Positions 25,326 through 35,996 of a stretch of DNA of 49,089 nt are shown here, in pieces. A model generated the notes under the pieces. That model ran no database searches, had not been told where the DNA came from, and saw only the letters and a program-made list of their open reading frames with translations. Made by a program: the position numbers and the translations under genes. This stretch comes from JANPJV01 sp031425695 (GTDB lineage: Bacteria; Pseudomonadota; Gammaproteobacteria; Xanthomonadales; SZUA-5): NCBI GenBank assembly GCA_031425695.1, contig JANPJV010000283.1:1-49089 (forward strand). Reading direction: 5' to 3'. How positions within the stretch are numbered: the stretch's first letter is position 1; each line of letters begins with the position of its first letter.

Positions 25326-26455
25326 TCAGTAGCCGCGCTTGATGTCGACCATGTTGAGCAGTGGTTCCCCGGCAGCGTAGCGGCGCAGGTTTTCGACCAC
25401 CAGGATCCAATAGCGCTCGCCCTGCACATCCGAGCTGGCGGCCACGTGCGGGGTGACGATGACGTTCCGCAACGACCACAGCGGGTGGTCATCCGGCAGT
25501 GGTTCGGGCTCGGTGACATCGAGGCCGGCGCCGCCGACCTGCCCGCTCTTCAATGCGGCGACCAGGGCGTCGGTGACCACGCTCTTGCCACGGCCGACAT
25601 TGATGAAATAGGCACCCCGCTTCATCGCTGCGAAGAACGCCCGTTGAAGATTCCAGTTGTCTCCGGCGTCAGTGGCGTGGCATTGATGACCACGTCCGCC
25701 TCGGCGGCAAACGCGAGCAATTCGTCGGACAGCCCCACCTTGGCCACGAACGGCGGGCCTTCGCGACTGCTGTTGCGCGTCGCGATCACGCGCATGCCGA
25801 GCGCGTGCGCGCGGCGCGCCACCTCGGTGCCGATGCCACCGAGCCCGACCACCAGCAGCGTGCTGCCGCCAATCTCGCGCATGCCCTGCTGGTCGGCGGG
25901 CTCCTCGCGCCAACGTGCCGATTGCTGGTGGCGCGCGTATTGCGGCAGCCCGCGCGCGAGTGCCAGCATCATCGCGACCGCGTGCTCGGCGATCGGTGGT
26001 CCGCTGGTGCGTTGCATATTGGTCAGTACGACGCCACGCTCGGCGAGGCCCGGGACGCGCACGCAGAGCTCGACGCCGACCGAAATGGCCTGCAGCCAGT
26101 GCAACGACTTCGCCGCTGTGAGCGTCGACTCGTTGCAGGGCCCAACGACGACCTGGGCACTCGCGAGTTGCTCAGTGAGCTCAGCGCCTTGTGCTGCAGC
26201 CAGCACTTCGGCCTCCGGCAGCAGCGCCCGCAACTGCCGCAATTGCGCGTCAGTTGCCCTGGCGATCACGATGCGCCCAGGCACTTTCCATCCTGGCAGA
26301 TCGCGCGAAGCCACCGCGGACTGCTGCAGATCGAGCGCTTCAATCAGCGCCGTGGCCTGCGGGTCTGCCGCACCCAGCGCGTGCGTATGCGACGACCAGA
26401 GCAGAGCGCCCATCGCGAGCGCATAGCCTGCCCACTGCAGCTTGATCGGGTTCAT
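25326..26455 (-). pseudogene. D-2-hydroxyacid dehydrogenase with signal-like N-terminus, interrupted by a frameshift
   Basis: Two overlapping frames make one protein of about 376 aa. The first, from 26455, has a hydrophobic signal-like N-terminus (GYALAMGALLWSSHTHA) and the NAD-binding LLVVGLGGIGTEVARRAHAL, and runs to TPLTPETTGIFN. The second continues RAFFAAMKRGAYFINVGRGK and GLDVTEPEPLPDDHPLW, with VIVTPHVAA carrying the catalytic His. A single missing base near 25642 separates them. An NAD-dependent enzyme with an export signal is odd. The frameshift may be real decay or a sequencing error. Confidence 0.82.
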
Positions 26456-26572
26456 CGTCCGGCTCCTGGCGATCGAAGTGGTGGTGCGCGGATGCCGCGC
26501 CGGGCAAGTCTATCGCGGCGACACGGCACCTGCCGCAGGCCCTGACTGCGCGCGCAGTCAAAGGAACACGCG

Positions 26573-28900
26573 TTACGGCCGCGCCGTACGCTCCTCAGGC
26601 AACAGCAGCGCTTGCGGGTCTTTCGGCTGCCAGTCAGCCGGTGGCGTGGTCGGATGGTTGAAGTTGGCAGCAACCCGCGCGTACGCCTCCATTTCACCGA
26701 ACTGCACCGCATCACGGTACAGGCGCTGGCCGCCGTAGGCGATCAAGTCGGCGTGACTCAGGGCGCCGTAAACCTCGATCAAGTAGACATAGCGCGCGCG
26801 GACTGCCTTCATCTCGCTTTCGAGCGGCGTTCCCTTGCCGAGCCGACGGGCGATGACCGCGCCGATCATGTTGGTGATCAAGCCACCCTGCAGGCGCGCC
26901 ATGCGCTCGCCGACGGTGATGCAATCGGCCCTCGCCGCGGGATCTGGCGCGAGGCCCTTGTCCGCATGGCACAGGTCAATGATCCGCTGGAAGCGCGGCA
27001 TCGGCATTGCCCAGGTTTCATATTCGGCCACGGTGCTGCTCACCGGGGCGCCTGGCACGAGCGCGCGCGCGACGCCGGCGACGAGACCCGGTGGCTCGAC
27101 GCCAGCGCTCTCAATGGCTTTGGCGTACGACTGATAGCTCGCGCCAAAGTAGTCCTGAAACCGCGGACTGGCAGCAGCTCGGCGCATTGCAACCCAAGCT
27201 TCAGCGCCCTCCTTGCGCATGGCCAACAGCATCCAAGCAAAGCCATTGTCGGGATCCACGCGCACCAGTTGTTCGGCGGCGTCGGTGAGCTTGCAGCGGC
27301 TCTCCGCGGCATCGCAGAACACGCTGGCGAGATACCAACCAAACACATTGTCCGGATCCAACGCGAGCGCTCTCTGCATCAACTCGCCGGTACGTTCCGC
27401 GCGCTGCTCATCGCTCTCGTCGCGCCACAGTAGCATCGCCGCATTGGCCAGGGAATCGGCGTCCTCGCGCGATTGCAGGCGCTCGACGACCAACTTTCGG
27501 TACTCGACGCCAGCCTCGTCCATGACCGCGTCGAGCACGCCGGCGACATAGACCCGATCGCCGCCCTCCCCCATCGCCGCAGTGAAACTGGCGAGTACCG
27601 CGCCCTGTCGCGTCTCGTCACCGGGAGCGCGCTGACGCAGCCATTGAACGATATTGGCCGCGACCTTGGGTAGATCGCCGCGATTCTCGCCGTACATCCA
27701 GGCGCCCAGCGCCGCTGCATCCTGCGCATGCTGTCGCTGGACCGACTCGGCCGCGCGCGCCACGGTGGCCGCATCGCGTTCGTGCACGGCAACTGCGCGA
27801 GCGATCTCGGCTTCGCGCCATTGACCAAAAACCAGCGCACCACCGAGGGCGATCGCAGCGAAGGCCACGCCGGCGGCGACGGCAAACTTCGGTTCACGGC
27901 GCAGCCAGCGCTGGACGCGCTCGACCCAGCCAGGCCGGCGCACCGATACCGGCAGACCGGCCTCGACTCGGCGCAGATCGTCGATCAACGCACGCACGCT
28001 CGGGTAGCGGTCGCGCGGTTCCAGCGACAGGCAGCGTTCGCACACCGCCGCCAGATCCGCCGAGATTTTCGGGTCGAGCTCACGCAGCGGGCGGATACGC
28101 CCGGCGAGCGCACGCCGGATCAGCTCGTCCGACCCGCCTTCACCGTGCGGCGAGATACCGCCGAGGCAGCGGTACAACAGCGCGCCGAGCGCGTAGAGAT
28201 CGGTCGCCGCGGTCAGCCGGTACTGCTTGATGAGGATCTGTTCGGGCGCCATGAACGATGGCGTTCCCGAGACTTCCTGCGCCTCGACAGCCCCCTTGTC
28301 GTCCATGTGCCGCGCCAGCCCGAAATCCGCGATCAGCGGCTCCCCGCGCGCATCGATCAGGACATTCGCGGGCTTGAGGTCGAGATGCAGCAAGCCCAGC
28401 CGGTGCGCGTAGTCGACCGCCTCGCAAACCCGCAAGATCACCCGCAGCAACTCGGCGGTGGGTAGCGGCCCGCGCTCCAGCACCTGCGCCAGCGATTCGC
28501 CCTCGATCAGCGGCATCGAGAAATAATGGATCTCGTCGATGGAACCGACCTCGAACACCGGCACGATGTTCGGATGCACCAGCCGGGCGGCGGCGCGCGC
28601 CTCGCCGACGAAGCGCGTCACCTGGTGCAGATCCGACAGGCCGGCAGCAATGAACTTCACCGCGACCACGCGATCAAGGCTCAGCTGGCGCGCGCGGTAG
28701 ACCACCCCCATCCCGCCGCGACCCAGCTCGGCGAGCAACTCGTAGTCACCGAAGCGGCGCTGCGCCGGATCGGAAAAATTCAAGCTCGGCCATTGCCACA
28801 GGCCATCCGGGCCGGCGCTGTCCGCCATCGCGACGCGCGCCAGCGACAGCAGCTGCGATGACTGGATATCGGGGGCTTGCACGCGTGTGTCGTCAATCAT
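26573..28900 (-). CDS. Membrane-anchored Ser/Thr protein kinase linked to an ECF sigma factor
   Basis: Encodes 775 aa. The Hanks-type kinase domain (about 52-310) has the glycine loop LGRGGMGVVYRA, Lys82 in VAVKFI, HLDLKPANVL at 172-181, DFGLARH (about 194-200) and MAPEQ. The HRD arginine is replaced by Leu, so it is a non-RD kinase. One transmembrane helix (KFAVAAGVAFAAIALGGALVFG, about 344-365) separates it from a large extracytoplasmic region rich in helical repeats. It follows its sigma factor by 75 bases on the same strand. By analogy with EcfP-PknT of Vibrio parahaemolyticus, the kinase may control that sigma factor. This last point is inference. Confidence 0.92.
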   Translation of the reverse strand: MIDDTRVQAPDIQSSQLLSLARVAMADSAGPDGLWQWPSLNFSDPAQRRFGDYELLAELGRGGMGVVYRARQLSLDRVVAVKFIAAGLSDLHQVTRFVGEARAAARLVHPNIVPVFEVGSIDEIHYFSMPLIEGESLAQVLERGPLPTAELLRVILRVCEAVDYAHRLGLLHLDLKPANVLIDARGEPLIADFGLARHMDDKGAVEAQEVSGTPSFMAPEQILIKQYRLTAATDLYALGALLYRCLGGISPHGEGGSDELIRRALAGRIRPLRELDPKISADLAAVCERCLSLEPRDRYPSVRALIDDLRRVEAGLPVSVRRPGWVERVQRWLRREPKFAVAAGVAFAAIALGGALVFGQWREAEIARAVAVHERDAATVARAAESVQRQHAQDAAALGAWMYGENRGDLPKVAANIVQWLRQRAPGDETRQGAVLASFTAAMGEGGDRVYVAGVLDAVMDEAGVEYRKLVVERLQSREDADSLANAAMLLWRDESDEQRAERTGELMQRALALDPDNVFGWYLASVFCDAAESRCKLTDAAEQLVRVDPDNGFAWMLLAMRKEGAEAWVAMRRAAASPRFQDYFGASYQSYAKAIESAGVEPPGLVAGVARALVPGAPVSSTVAEYETWAMPMPRFQRIIDLCHADKGLAPDPAARADCITVGERMARLQGGLITNMIGAVIARRLGKGTPLESEMKAVRARYVYLIEVYGALSHADLIAYGGQRLYRDAVQFGEMEAYARVAANFNHPTTPPADWQPKDPQALLLPEERTARP

Positions 28901-28975
28901 CGATGTTCTCCAATGGGTGTCGACAACGCAGATACGGCGAGAGCGCCGAAGATGACAGTCGAATGCTCATTGAAA

Positions 28976-29638
28976 TCATCCACGCAACTCGCGCCACTCC
29001 CGCTCGGCGGTTTCCTGGTCGGTGCAAAGCGACGTCAGCTCCGCGCGCATCGCGGCGCCAAGGCGATCGCGCAAGCGCTTGAGCTCGACGGAGAGCGTGT
29101 TCGCTGGCACCGCCAGGCGCTCGGCCAGCACGCTGAGATCGCCCTTCTCCGGCCCTGAGGTCAGCATCGGCAGCAGCGCATCGAAGATGCCGGCACGGCC
29201 GCGCGAAACATAGGCACCGCGCAGGGCCTGAACGGCCTGTTGGGTCAGGGCGGCGAGGAAGCGGCGATCGAAGGCCCGTTGCGGATCAATCGCGGGATCC
29301 TGGTCGATGAATGCAGCGTCCTCGTCAGAGACGGGTGCGCTATCAATACGATAACGCTCGCGCCAACGGCCGACATGCCGTCGCAGCATGACCAGCAGGA
29401 AGCCGCGAAAGCTTCCGAACTCGGGGTCCGCACGCGCGAACCATGCATGCTCCCAGCTCTGCGTCAGGAAGGTCTGCAACGCATCATCGACCTCTGCCGG
29501 CGGCAAGCGTGCCCGCAGGAACGCTCGGATCGCGGGACGATAAGCATGCGTCAGCGTGCCGAACGCATCACGCCGATCCGCCTGCGACAGCGCGCTGCCG
29601 CGGATCAGGCTCCATTGCGTGGACGGGAAATCGCGCAT
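28976..29638 (-). CDS. ECF-like RNA polymerase sigma factor of the FPSTQW type
   Basis: Encodes 220 aa from the ATG at 29638, the start that aligns with the remnant paralog at 21942. It begins MRDFPSTQWSLIRGSALSQADRRD, has region 2 features (DDALQTFLTQSWEHAWFARADPEFGSFRGFLL, RRHVGRW) and a region-4-like C-terminus (DLSVLAERLAVPANTLSVELKRLRDRL). The family, well known from planctomycetes as FPTTRWSL proteins, usually sits next to a Ser/Thr kinase, as here. No anti-sigma factor gene is adjacent, which fits control by phosphorylation. Confidence 0.85.
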   Translation of the reverse strand: MRDFPSTQWSLIRGSALSQADRRDAFGTLTHAYRPAIRAFLRARLPPAEVDDALQTFLTQSWEHAWFARADPEFGSFRGFLLVMLRRHVGRWRERYRIDSAPVSDEDAAFIDQDPAIDPQRAFDRRFLAALTQQAVQALRGAYVSRGRAGIFDALLPMLTSGPEKGDLSVLAERLAVPANTLSVELKRLRDRLGAAMRAELTSLCTDQETAEREWRELRG

Positions 29639-29788
29639 GCCCGGATGTTCGCGCACGCGCGTGGGAACTACCAGGGGAACGGCTCGCTGCTCGAGAAGCC
29701 GGCTCTTGTTGTCGTGGGTCTGCGCCGTGCGCGGACGCTGTGCGCTGATCTGCGGGCGCGACCACAAGGTCGCACCCGCCAATGAATT

Positions 29789-30346
29789 TTACTCGACCTC
29801 GGTCACGCGCTTTTCGACCTTGCGCACCACCATCACCCGCTTGTCGCCCAGGGCCGGGTCGTTCAGATCCATCTCCTGGAGGAGCTTTTCGGCGTCGCCA
29901 CCCTCTTCGATCCGGACGATCTTCCCGTCCTTGTCAGCGCGCTTGACCACCATGACTCGGCGCTGGTGCGGACGGGCCGCGTGGCCGTTCTTATCGTGGT
30001 CGCCATGCTGGATCACGATGCGCTTGTGCGGGCCACCCTCGCCGTTGATCACGATTTCTTCGTCGGTGGAATGCACCTCCGGCGTGTCGACTTCGATGCG
30101 CTCACCGGCGACGTCGATCACGTAGCCGCGCTCATGGCGACCGACCACGACGGGCGTCCCGCGCTCGCTACTGACCGTACGAACTTCGCCGACGGCGAGG
30201 TTCTCTACGCTCACTTTCTCCACCTGGCCATTCACCGTGCGCACCTGGAATTGGGTGCTGTCCTTGACTTCCTCGGTCGCCAGGGCCACGGCGCTCGCAA
30301 ACAGCAACGCGGTGCCGAGGATGTGCAGATTCGTTCGTAGCTTCAT
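29789..30346 (-). CDS. Secreted acidic/basic protein of unknown function
   Basis: Encodes 185 aa. GGAGAA precedes the ATG at 30346 and the signal peptide ends near ALATEE. The mature part is highly charged and beta-rich, with valine-rich strands alternating with charged loops (KRVMVVKRADKDGKIVRIEE, then KRVMVVRKVEKRVTEVE near the end). No domain is recognised. It is divergent from nothing nearby and ends 150 bases from the sigma-factor start. Confidence 0.7.
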   Translation of the reverse strand: MKLRTNLHILGTALLFASAVALATEEVKDSTQFQVRTVNGQVEKVSVENLAVGEVRTVSSERGTPVVVGRHERGYVIDVAGERIEVDTPEVHSTDEEIVINGEGGPHKRIVIQHGDHDKNGHAARPHQRRVMVVKRADKDGKIVRIEEGGDAEKLLQEMDLNDPALGDKRVMVVRKVEKRVTEVE

Positions 30347-30439
30347 ATCGTCGTTCTCCGATGATTGGATGGGGGACGGTGAATCACCGCCTCGGGGCGG
30401 CTGCTGCAAGCGCTGTGCCAGGGAACGTTTATTGATTCA

Positions 30440-30592
30440 CGTAGGTCACGTTGCGCCCGCGTACGGTTCTGATCGGCGGCCATCGTGTTCGGGCGCTACG
30501 TGACAAGGGGTTCCGTAATCCGCGAGGTGTCACGTAGCGCCCGAGCGGACGACGGCCCCGATCACCAACGCGCGGGCGCAACGTGACCTACG
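30440..30592. repeat. R2 palindromic repeat, complete copy
   Basis: Outer arms GTAGGTCACGTTGCGCCC and complement ending CAACGTGACCTACG. Inner arms CGGGCGCTACGTGACA and TGTCACGTAGCGCCCG. At 153 bp it is the best-preserved R2 copy. It lies between the secreted-protein gene and the two-component operon end. Confidence 0.9.
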
Positions 30593-30630
30593 ATTCAAGC
30601 CTCCCCAAATGGGGACACCGCATCCCCAAA

Positions 30631-32002
<1,372 letters not shown>

Positions 32003-32010
<8 letters not shown>

Positions 32011-33427
32011 CACGGCGAGCACCAAATCGCGCCAGCGCCAACGTGCCGCCGCCCTCACGATCATTCAGTTCCAGCGTGCCGCCATAGCGCTCACGCAAGA
32101 TTCGGTGGGCCAGGAACAAGCCCATGCCGGCGCCCTCGGGTTTGGTACTCAGGTGCGCGGTGAACAGGCGTTCGCGCACGCTGGCGGGCAGTCCCGCGCC
32201 GCGATCGCCAATGCGCAGCTGCGCGCGTTCGGTGCCATCGGCCAGCAATTGGATGTCGACCTGTGCGCCGTCCGTGCTCGCTTCGAGCGCATTCACCAAT
32301 AGCGCCTGCAGCGCGGCGCGCAGCTCCTGGGCCTGGACCTTCAGCGGCAAGGCCTGCTCCGGCAACTGGAGTTCGAAGCTGATGCGGCCATCGGCGCGCT
32401 GGCTGGCTTCCAGCAACAGATCCTCGACGAGTACCCGCACATCGATGGTCTCGCTGCCCAGTCCGGCGCCCAACGCGAGAAACCCCTTGAGCGCTTCGTC
32501 AATGCGGCGGATCTGCTCACGGGCACGCGAACGCAGGCTGGCGATCGCAGCCGGATCCGATTCCGTAGCCAGCGTGTCAACCGCCAACCCCAGCGTATTC
32601 AACGGGTTGCGCAAACTGTGCGCGAGCCCGCGGCCGACCTCGCCCAGCTCGCTCAAATTGGCCAGCGCGCGCAGGCGTTCGCGCTCCGCCTCGAGCTCCG
32701 CCAGTTGCGCTGACATCCGGTTGAAGGTTTCGATGGTCGTTCGCACCTCGGCGTCGCCCGAGACCGCAACTGTCTGCCCGAAGGCACCGCCGCCGATTTT
32801 GCCAGCCGCAGACGCCAGCTCCCGCAAGGGCCGAGCAATCCGATGCGCCAGTCCCCAGGCCAGCACCAATCCCAGCAGCAGCAGAACCACGGCGCCAATC
32901 ATCAGCTGCCGCGAGAACCTTGTCATCGCCGTGCTGACGCCCGTCCGTGGCACCCGGATGATCTGCCGCGTGCCGTGGCCCGTCAGCGCCAGGTCGCCCA
33001 GCGCATCGCCGGGCTCCAGCTTGAAGACGCGCGTGTCGGTGGTCGTGGTGCGCATGCCGCCTTCGGAGATGCGTTCGAGGTGCTCGGCGTGCGTGCGCGC
33101 CAGGGACTCCTCGTCGACGGTCGCAACCGACGAATTCAATGGGTCCGCCGGGACCAACGCGCCAGCGGCGGCATCTGGCTTGATGGTACGAACGACGACT
33201 CGATGCTCGATCCGCTTGCCCCGCTCCGGGTCACCGGACGGCGTCAGGTGCGCGCTTTCAATCCGGCGATCCAGCACCGAAACCAACGCACTGCCGACGC
33301 TCAACGCCGCAGCGTCCAGCGCCACCGACAGATCCCGGGTCAGGAACCTCACCCCGACCAGCGCGCCGCCCAGCATCAGCAGCAACAGGCACGAGAAAAT
33401 CAGGAACAGTCGGGTTTGCAAATGCAT
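32003..33427 (-). CDS. Membrane sensor histidine kinase, partner of the NtrC-type regulator
   Basis: Encodes 474 aa. Two transmembrane helices (LFLIFSCLLLLMLGGALVG at 7-25; LMIGAVVLLLLGLVLAWGL at 175-193) flank an extracytoplasmic sensor of about 150 residues. A HAMP domain, a DHp helix with His270 in RGLAHSLRNPLN, and a HATPase domain (NALEASTDG, GDRGAGLP, GAGMGLFLAHRIL) follow. The His-box sequence is of the NtrB/ZraS-like type. It overlaps the response regulator. The signal is unknown. Confidence 0.9.
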
Positions 33428-33495
33428 GCAGCAAGGCCAGCAGTTCGGACCCCACAGTGAAGCACAGCTTGTGCCATTACTGGAATTCTACGGCG

Positions 33496-33640
33496 GCGGT
33501 CCGGTCGTTGTGCGACCCTCCGCGTGTGTCCGGACTTTGTGCGACCTCGGCGTCGGTCCGGACGTTATGCGACTCTCTGCGTGGGTCCGGACCTTGTCCG
33601 GACGCTCTTCTCATCGACAATGTCCAAACCAGCCTCGGAA
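33496..33640. repeat. Tandem degenerate R4 arms, ~29-bp period
   Basis: Four consecutive arms begin CGGTCCGGTCG, CGTGTGTCCGGAC, CGTCGGTCCGGAC and CGTGGGTCCGGAC, each about 29 bases, followed by a partial inverted arm (ACAATGTCCAAACC). They occupy the gap upstream of the sensor kinase and would lie in its promoter region. Confidence 0.75.
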
Positions 33641-33653
33641 CCACGCTAGAAGA

Positions 33654-34634
33654 TCAGCGCGACGACTCCGGCTGGATCAAGAGTTGCTGGATATTGCCAA
33701 AATCACGTCCACAGGTGCCGCTCGGACAATCAGGGAAGTACAGGTTGACGTTGTAGCTCCCGCCCGGCGTGAGCCTGCAGGCAAAGGCCGATTGACCGTT
33801 GGTCCAACTGACTCCCGGATAGGTCGAGAGCGGTGATACGCAGCGTTCGCCCAGGAGCGCCGCGTTGAAACAGCCCGGGGTCGGAGAGATGGAGACCACC
33901 CCGTTGCCATCGCCGTCACCCGGGAAACCGGTGGTATTGATCGTGCCGAACTGGGTAGGGCTTGCGGTCGCCGTGAAGTGCAGCGACAGATAGTGTCCGT
34001 TGACGATGAACTGGCGGATCTTGTCGTTGTACGCGGGCCAGGCAATTCCAAAAGTACCGTTGAATTCGCCAAGATCGCCAGCGCCGGGAGCCGTGCAATT
34101 AGGGTTTTCTACGGGTTGTACGGTGACCTGCGTCGTACTGGAGACGCTGCTCGCGCCGTTCGTGCAAGTGAGCTGGAAGGTGATCGTGCCAGCGGTCTGC
34201 GGGGCCGTCAGCTGCTGACTACCGGACGTGCCGAGGGTGCCCAGGCTCGACCATTGGGTCCCGGAACCCTGCGAAGGGGAACAGGATGTCGTGTTCGTGG
34301 AAGACCAGCTCAGTGAGAAATTGCTGCCCTGCACGACGGTGCCGGCGCTGGCAGTAAACGAGCCGATCGAGGGACCGGTGGGGATCCCGGTGCATTGAGT
34401 CAAATTGCCGGCCGACGAACGCACGATCACGTTGCCCGTGCTCGGATCGATGGTCACTGCGCTGAGCGATGCCGACGCAGTCAGCGCGATCGGCGTGACA
34501 TTGTCGAGCGATACCGTCTGCGCCGCCAGACTGGTACTGAAGAACGCGGCAGCCAGCACGGCAACGCACTGCGCCAATACCCGGGGCAAGGCGGTCGCAC
34601 GCAGGCGCCGCGGGACGAACGGGCTTCGGGGCAT
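33654..34634 (-). CDS. Secreted protein with Ig-like domain, unknown function
   Basis: Encodes 326 aa. A signal peptide with an extended n-region ends near SLAAQT. The central part (SFTASAGTVVQGSNFSLSW, STNTTSCSPSQGSG, then TITFQLTCTNGASSVSSTTQVTV) has the beta-sandwich pattern of an Ig/PKD-like domain. The C-terminal part (about 195-326) has cysteine pairs and a GDGDGNGVVSISP segment and is unrecognised. It has no GFE-type tail. Exported, probably surface-associated. Confidence 0.72.
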   Translation of the reverse strand: MPRSPFVPRRLRATALPRVLAQCVAVLAAAFFSTSLAAQTVSLDNVTPIALTASASLSAVTIDPSTGNVIVRSSAGNLTQCTGIPTGPSIGSFTASAGTVVQGSNFSLSWSSTNTTSCSPSQGSGTQWSSLGTLGTSGSQQLTAPQTAGTITFQLTCTNGASSVSSTTQVTVQPVENPNCTAPGAGDLGEFNGTFGIAWPAYNDKIRQFIVNGHYLSLHFTATASPTQFGTINTTGFPGDGDGNGVVSISPTPGCFNAALLGERCVSPLSTYPGVSWTNGQSAFACRLTPGGSYNVNLYFPDCPSGTCGRDFGNIQQLLIQPESSR

Positions 34635-34767
34635 GTGCTTCTCGAATGAATGAACTACCGGGAATACTGGAGATTTCTGCCGGCATGCGCAAAGGTTGTC
34701 GCTCGAAACTCAGGCCGGCGACCAGAAACGCAGCTCGGAGCGTCAGGTAAACCGGTTACCCGGCCCG

Positions 34768-35892
34768 TTACCAGCCACGCCCGTATTGCACGGGACCGGC
34801 GAGCTTGATGCCGAGCTCGGCGGCAGCGCGGCGTGGAAAGTAGGGATCGCGCAGGGATTCGCGGCCGATCAGGATCAAGTCGGCCTCGCCGTTCTCGATG
34901 ATCGAGTTGGCCTGGGCGCCGGTCGTGATCATGCCGACCGCGCCGGTTGCGATCCTGGCTTCGCGGCGGATGCGCGCGGCAAACGGGACCTGGTATCCGG
35001 GACCCACCGAAATCTCGGCATGGGGTGAAGTGCCGCCCGATGAGCAGTCGATGAGATCGACGCCATCCTGTTTGAGCCAACGCGCGAGCTCGACACACTC
35101 GTCGATATCCCAGCCACCTGGCATCCAGTCGGTCGCCGACAAGCGTACGACGAGCGGCGCGGGTGCCGGCCATTGCACGCGCACCGCGGTGACGACCTCG
35201 CGCAGCAGGCGTGCGCGGTTGGCGAGGGAGCCGCCATAGGCATCGTCACGGTGGTTGGAAAGCGGCGACAGGAACGAGTGCAGCAGGTAGCCATGCGCGG
35301 CGTGGATCTCGATCACGCCGAAGCCGGCATCCCGGGTGCGGGCGGCCGCGGCTGCGAAATCAGCGACAATCGTCGCGATGCCGTCCGCATCGAGCGCCAT
35401 CGGGGTGGGGTACCCCTCGTCGAATGCCAAGGCGCTCGGCGCGACGGTGTCCCAGCCGCCCTGCCCGCGCGTCAATGGCTCGCCGCCCTGCCAGGGCAGG
35501 TCGGTGCTCGCCTTGCGCCCCGCATGCGCGATCTGCATCCCGGCGGCCGCACCCTGCGACACGATGAAGCGCACGATCCGGGCCCACACTTCGGCCTGGC
35601 AGTCGTTCCAGATGCCGGTATCGCCCGGAGAGATCCGTCCCTGCGCGGACACGGCGGAGGCCTCGGTGAAGACGAGCCCCGCCCCACCGACCGCGCGGCT
35701 TCCGAGATGGACCAGATGCCACTCATCCGGCACGCCGTCGGTGGCCGAGTACTCGCACATGGGCGAAATCGCGATGCGATTACGCAGCGTGAGATTGCCG
35801 AGGGGAAGCGGGTCGAATAGCGGCACTTGGATTTCGCTGGTGGCTGCTGGACGAGCGGAGTTGGGGCCGAAAGTCGAGATTGCGAGAGCCAT
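34768..35892 (-). CDS. NADH:flavin oxidoreductase, old yellow enzyme of the XenA/YqjM class
   Basis: Encodes 374 aa. It is an FMN ene-reductase for alpha,beta-unsaturated carbonyls or nitro compounds. Conserved blocks are LRNRIAISPMCEYSA, ADEWHLVHLGSRAVGG-type sequence, MQIAHAGRKAST, VIEIHAAHGYLLHSFLSPLSN with the substrate-binding HxxH-type residues, and LILIGRESLRDPYF. The start is uncertain: the ATG at 35892 is my choice, but the conserved protein begins near VPLFDPLPL about 20 residues later, and the upstream part runs into a repeat. Confidence 0.9.
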   Translation of the reverse strand: MALAISTFGPNSARPAATSEIQVPLFDPLPLGNLTLRNRIAISPMCEYSATDGVPDEWHLVHLGSRAVGGAGLVFTEASAVSAQGRISPGDTGIWNDCQAEVWARIVRFIVSQGAAAGMQIAHAGRKASTDLPWQGGEPLTRGQGGWDTVAPSALAFDEGYPTPMALDADGIATIVADFAAAAARTRDAGFGVIEIHAAHGYLLHSFLSPLSNHRDDAYGGSLANRARLLREVVTAVRVQWPAPAPLVVRLSATDWMPGGWDIDECVELARWLKQDGVDLIDCSSGGTSPHAEISVGPGYQVPFAARIRREARIATGAVGMITTGAQANSIIENGEADLILIGRESLRDPYFPRRAAAELGIKLAGPVQYGRGW

Positions 35893-35902
35893 CGAGCAAG
35901 AA

Positions 35903-35967
35903 GCGGCAAGAGCGGCGCTGGCCGCTCTCACTGGAACAGGGCAAGAGCGGCCTTGCCGCTCTCACTG
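35903..35967. repeat. Direct/inverted GCAAGAGCGGC repeat at the 5' end of the OYE gene
   Basis: Two units GGCAAGAGCGGCGCTGG then CCGCTCTCACTGG and GGCAAGAGCGGCCTTG then CCGCTCTCACTGA, each a hairpin. It covers the likely promoter of the oxidoreductase gene. Confidence 0.7.
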
Positions 35968-35996
35968 AAACCCGGCAAGTCCGCCGGCAGGTCCTA

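Noticed and set aside
33496..33640. Possible CRISPR array
   Set aside because: Period of about 29 bases equals the repeat itself, with no spacers, and units diverge.
32124..33836. A 570-aa plus-strand frame across the sensor kinase
   Set aside because: Ser/Arg-rich shadow frame running on through the R4 tandem array.
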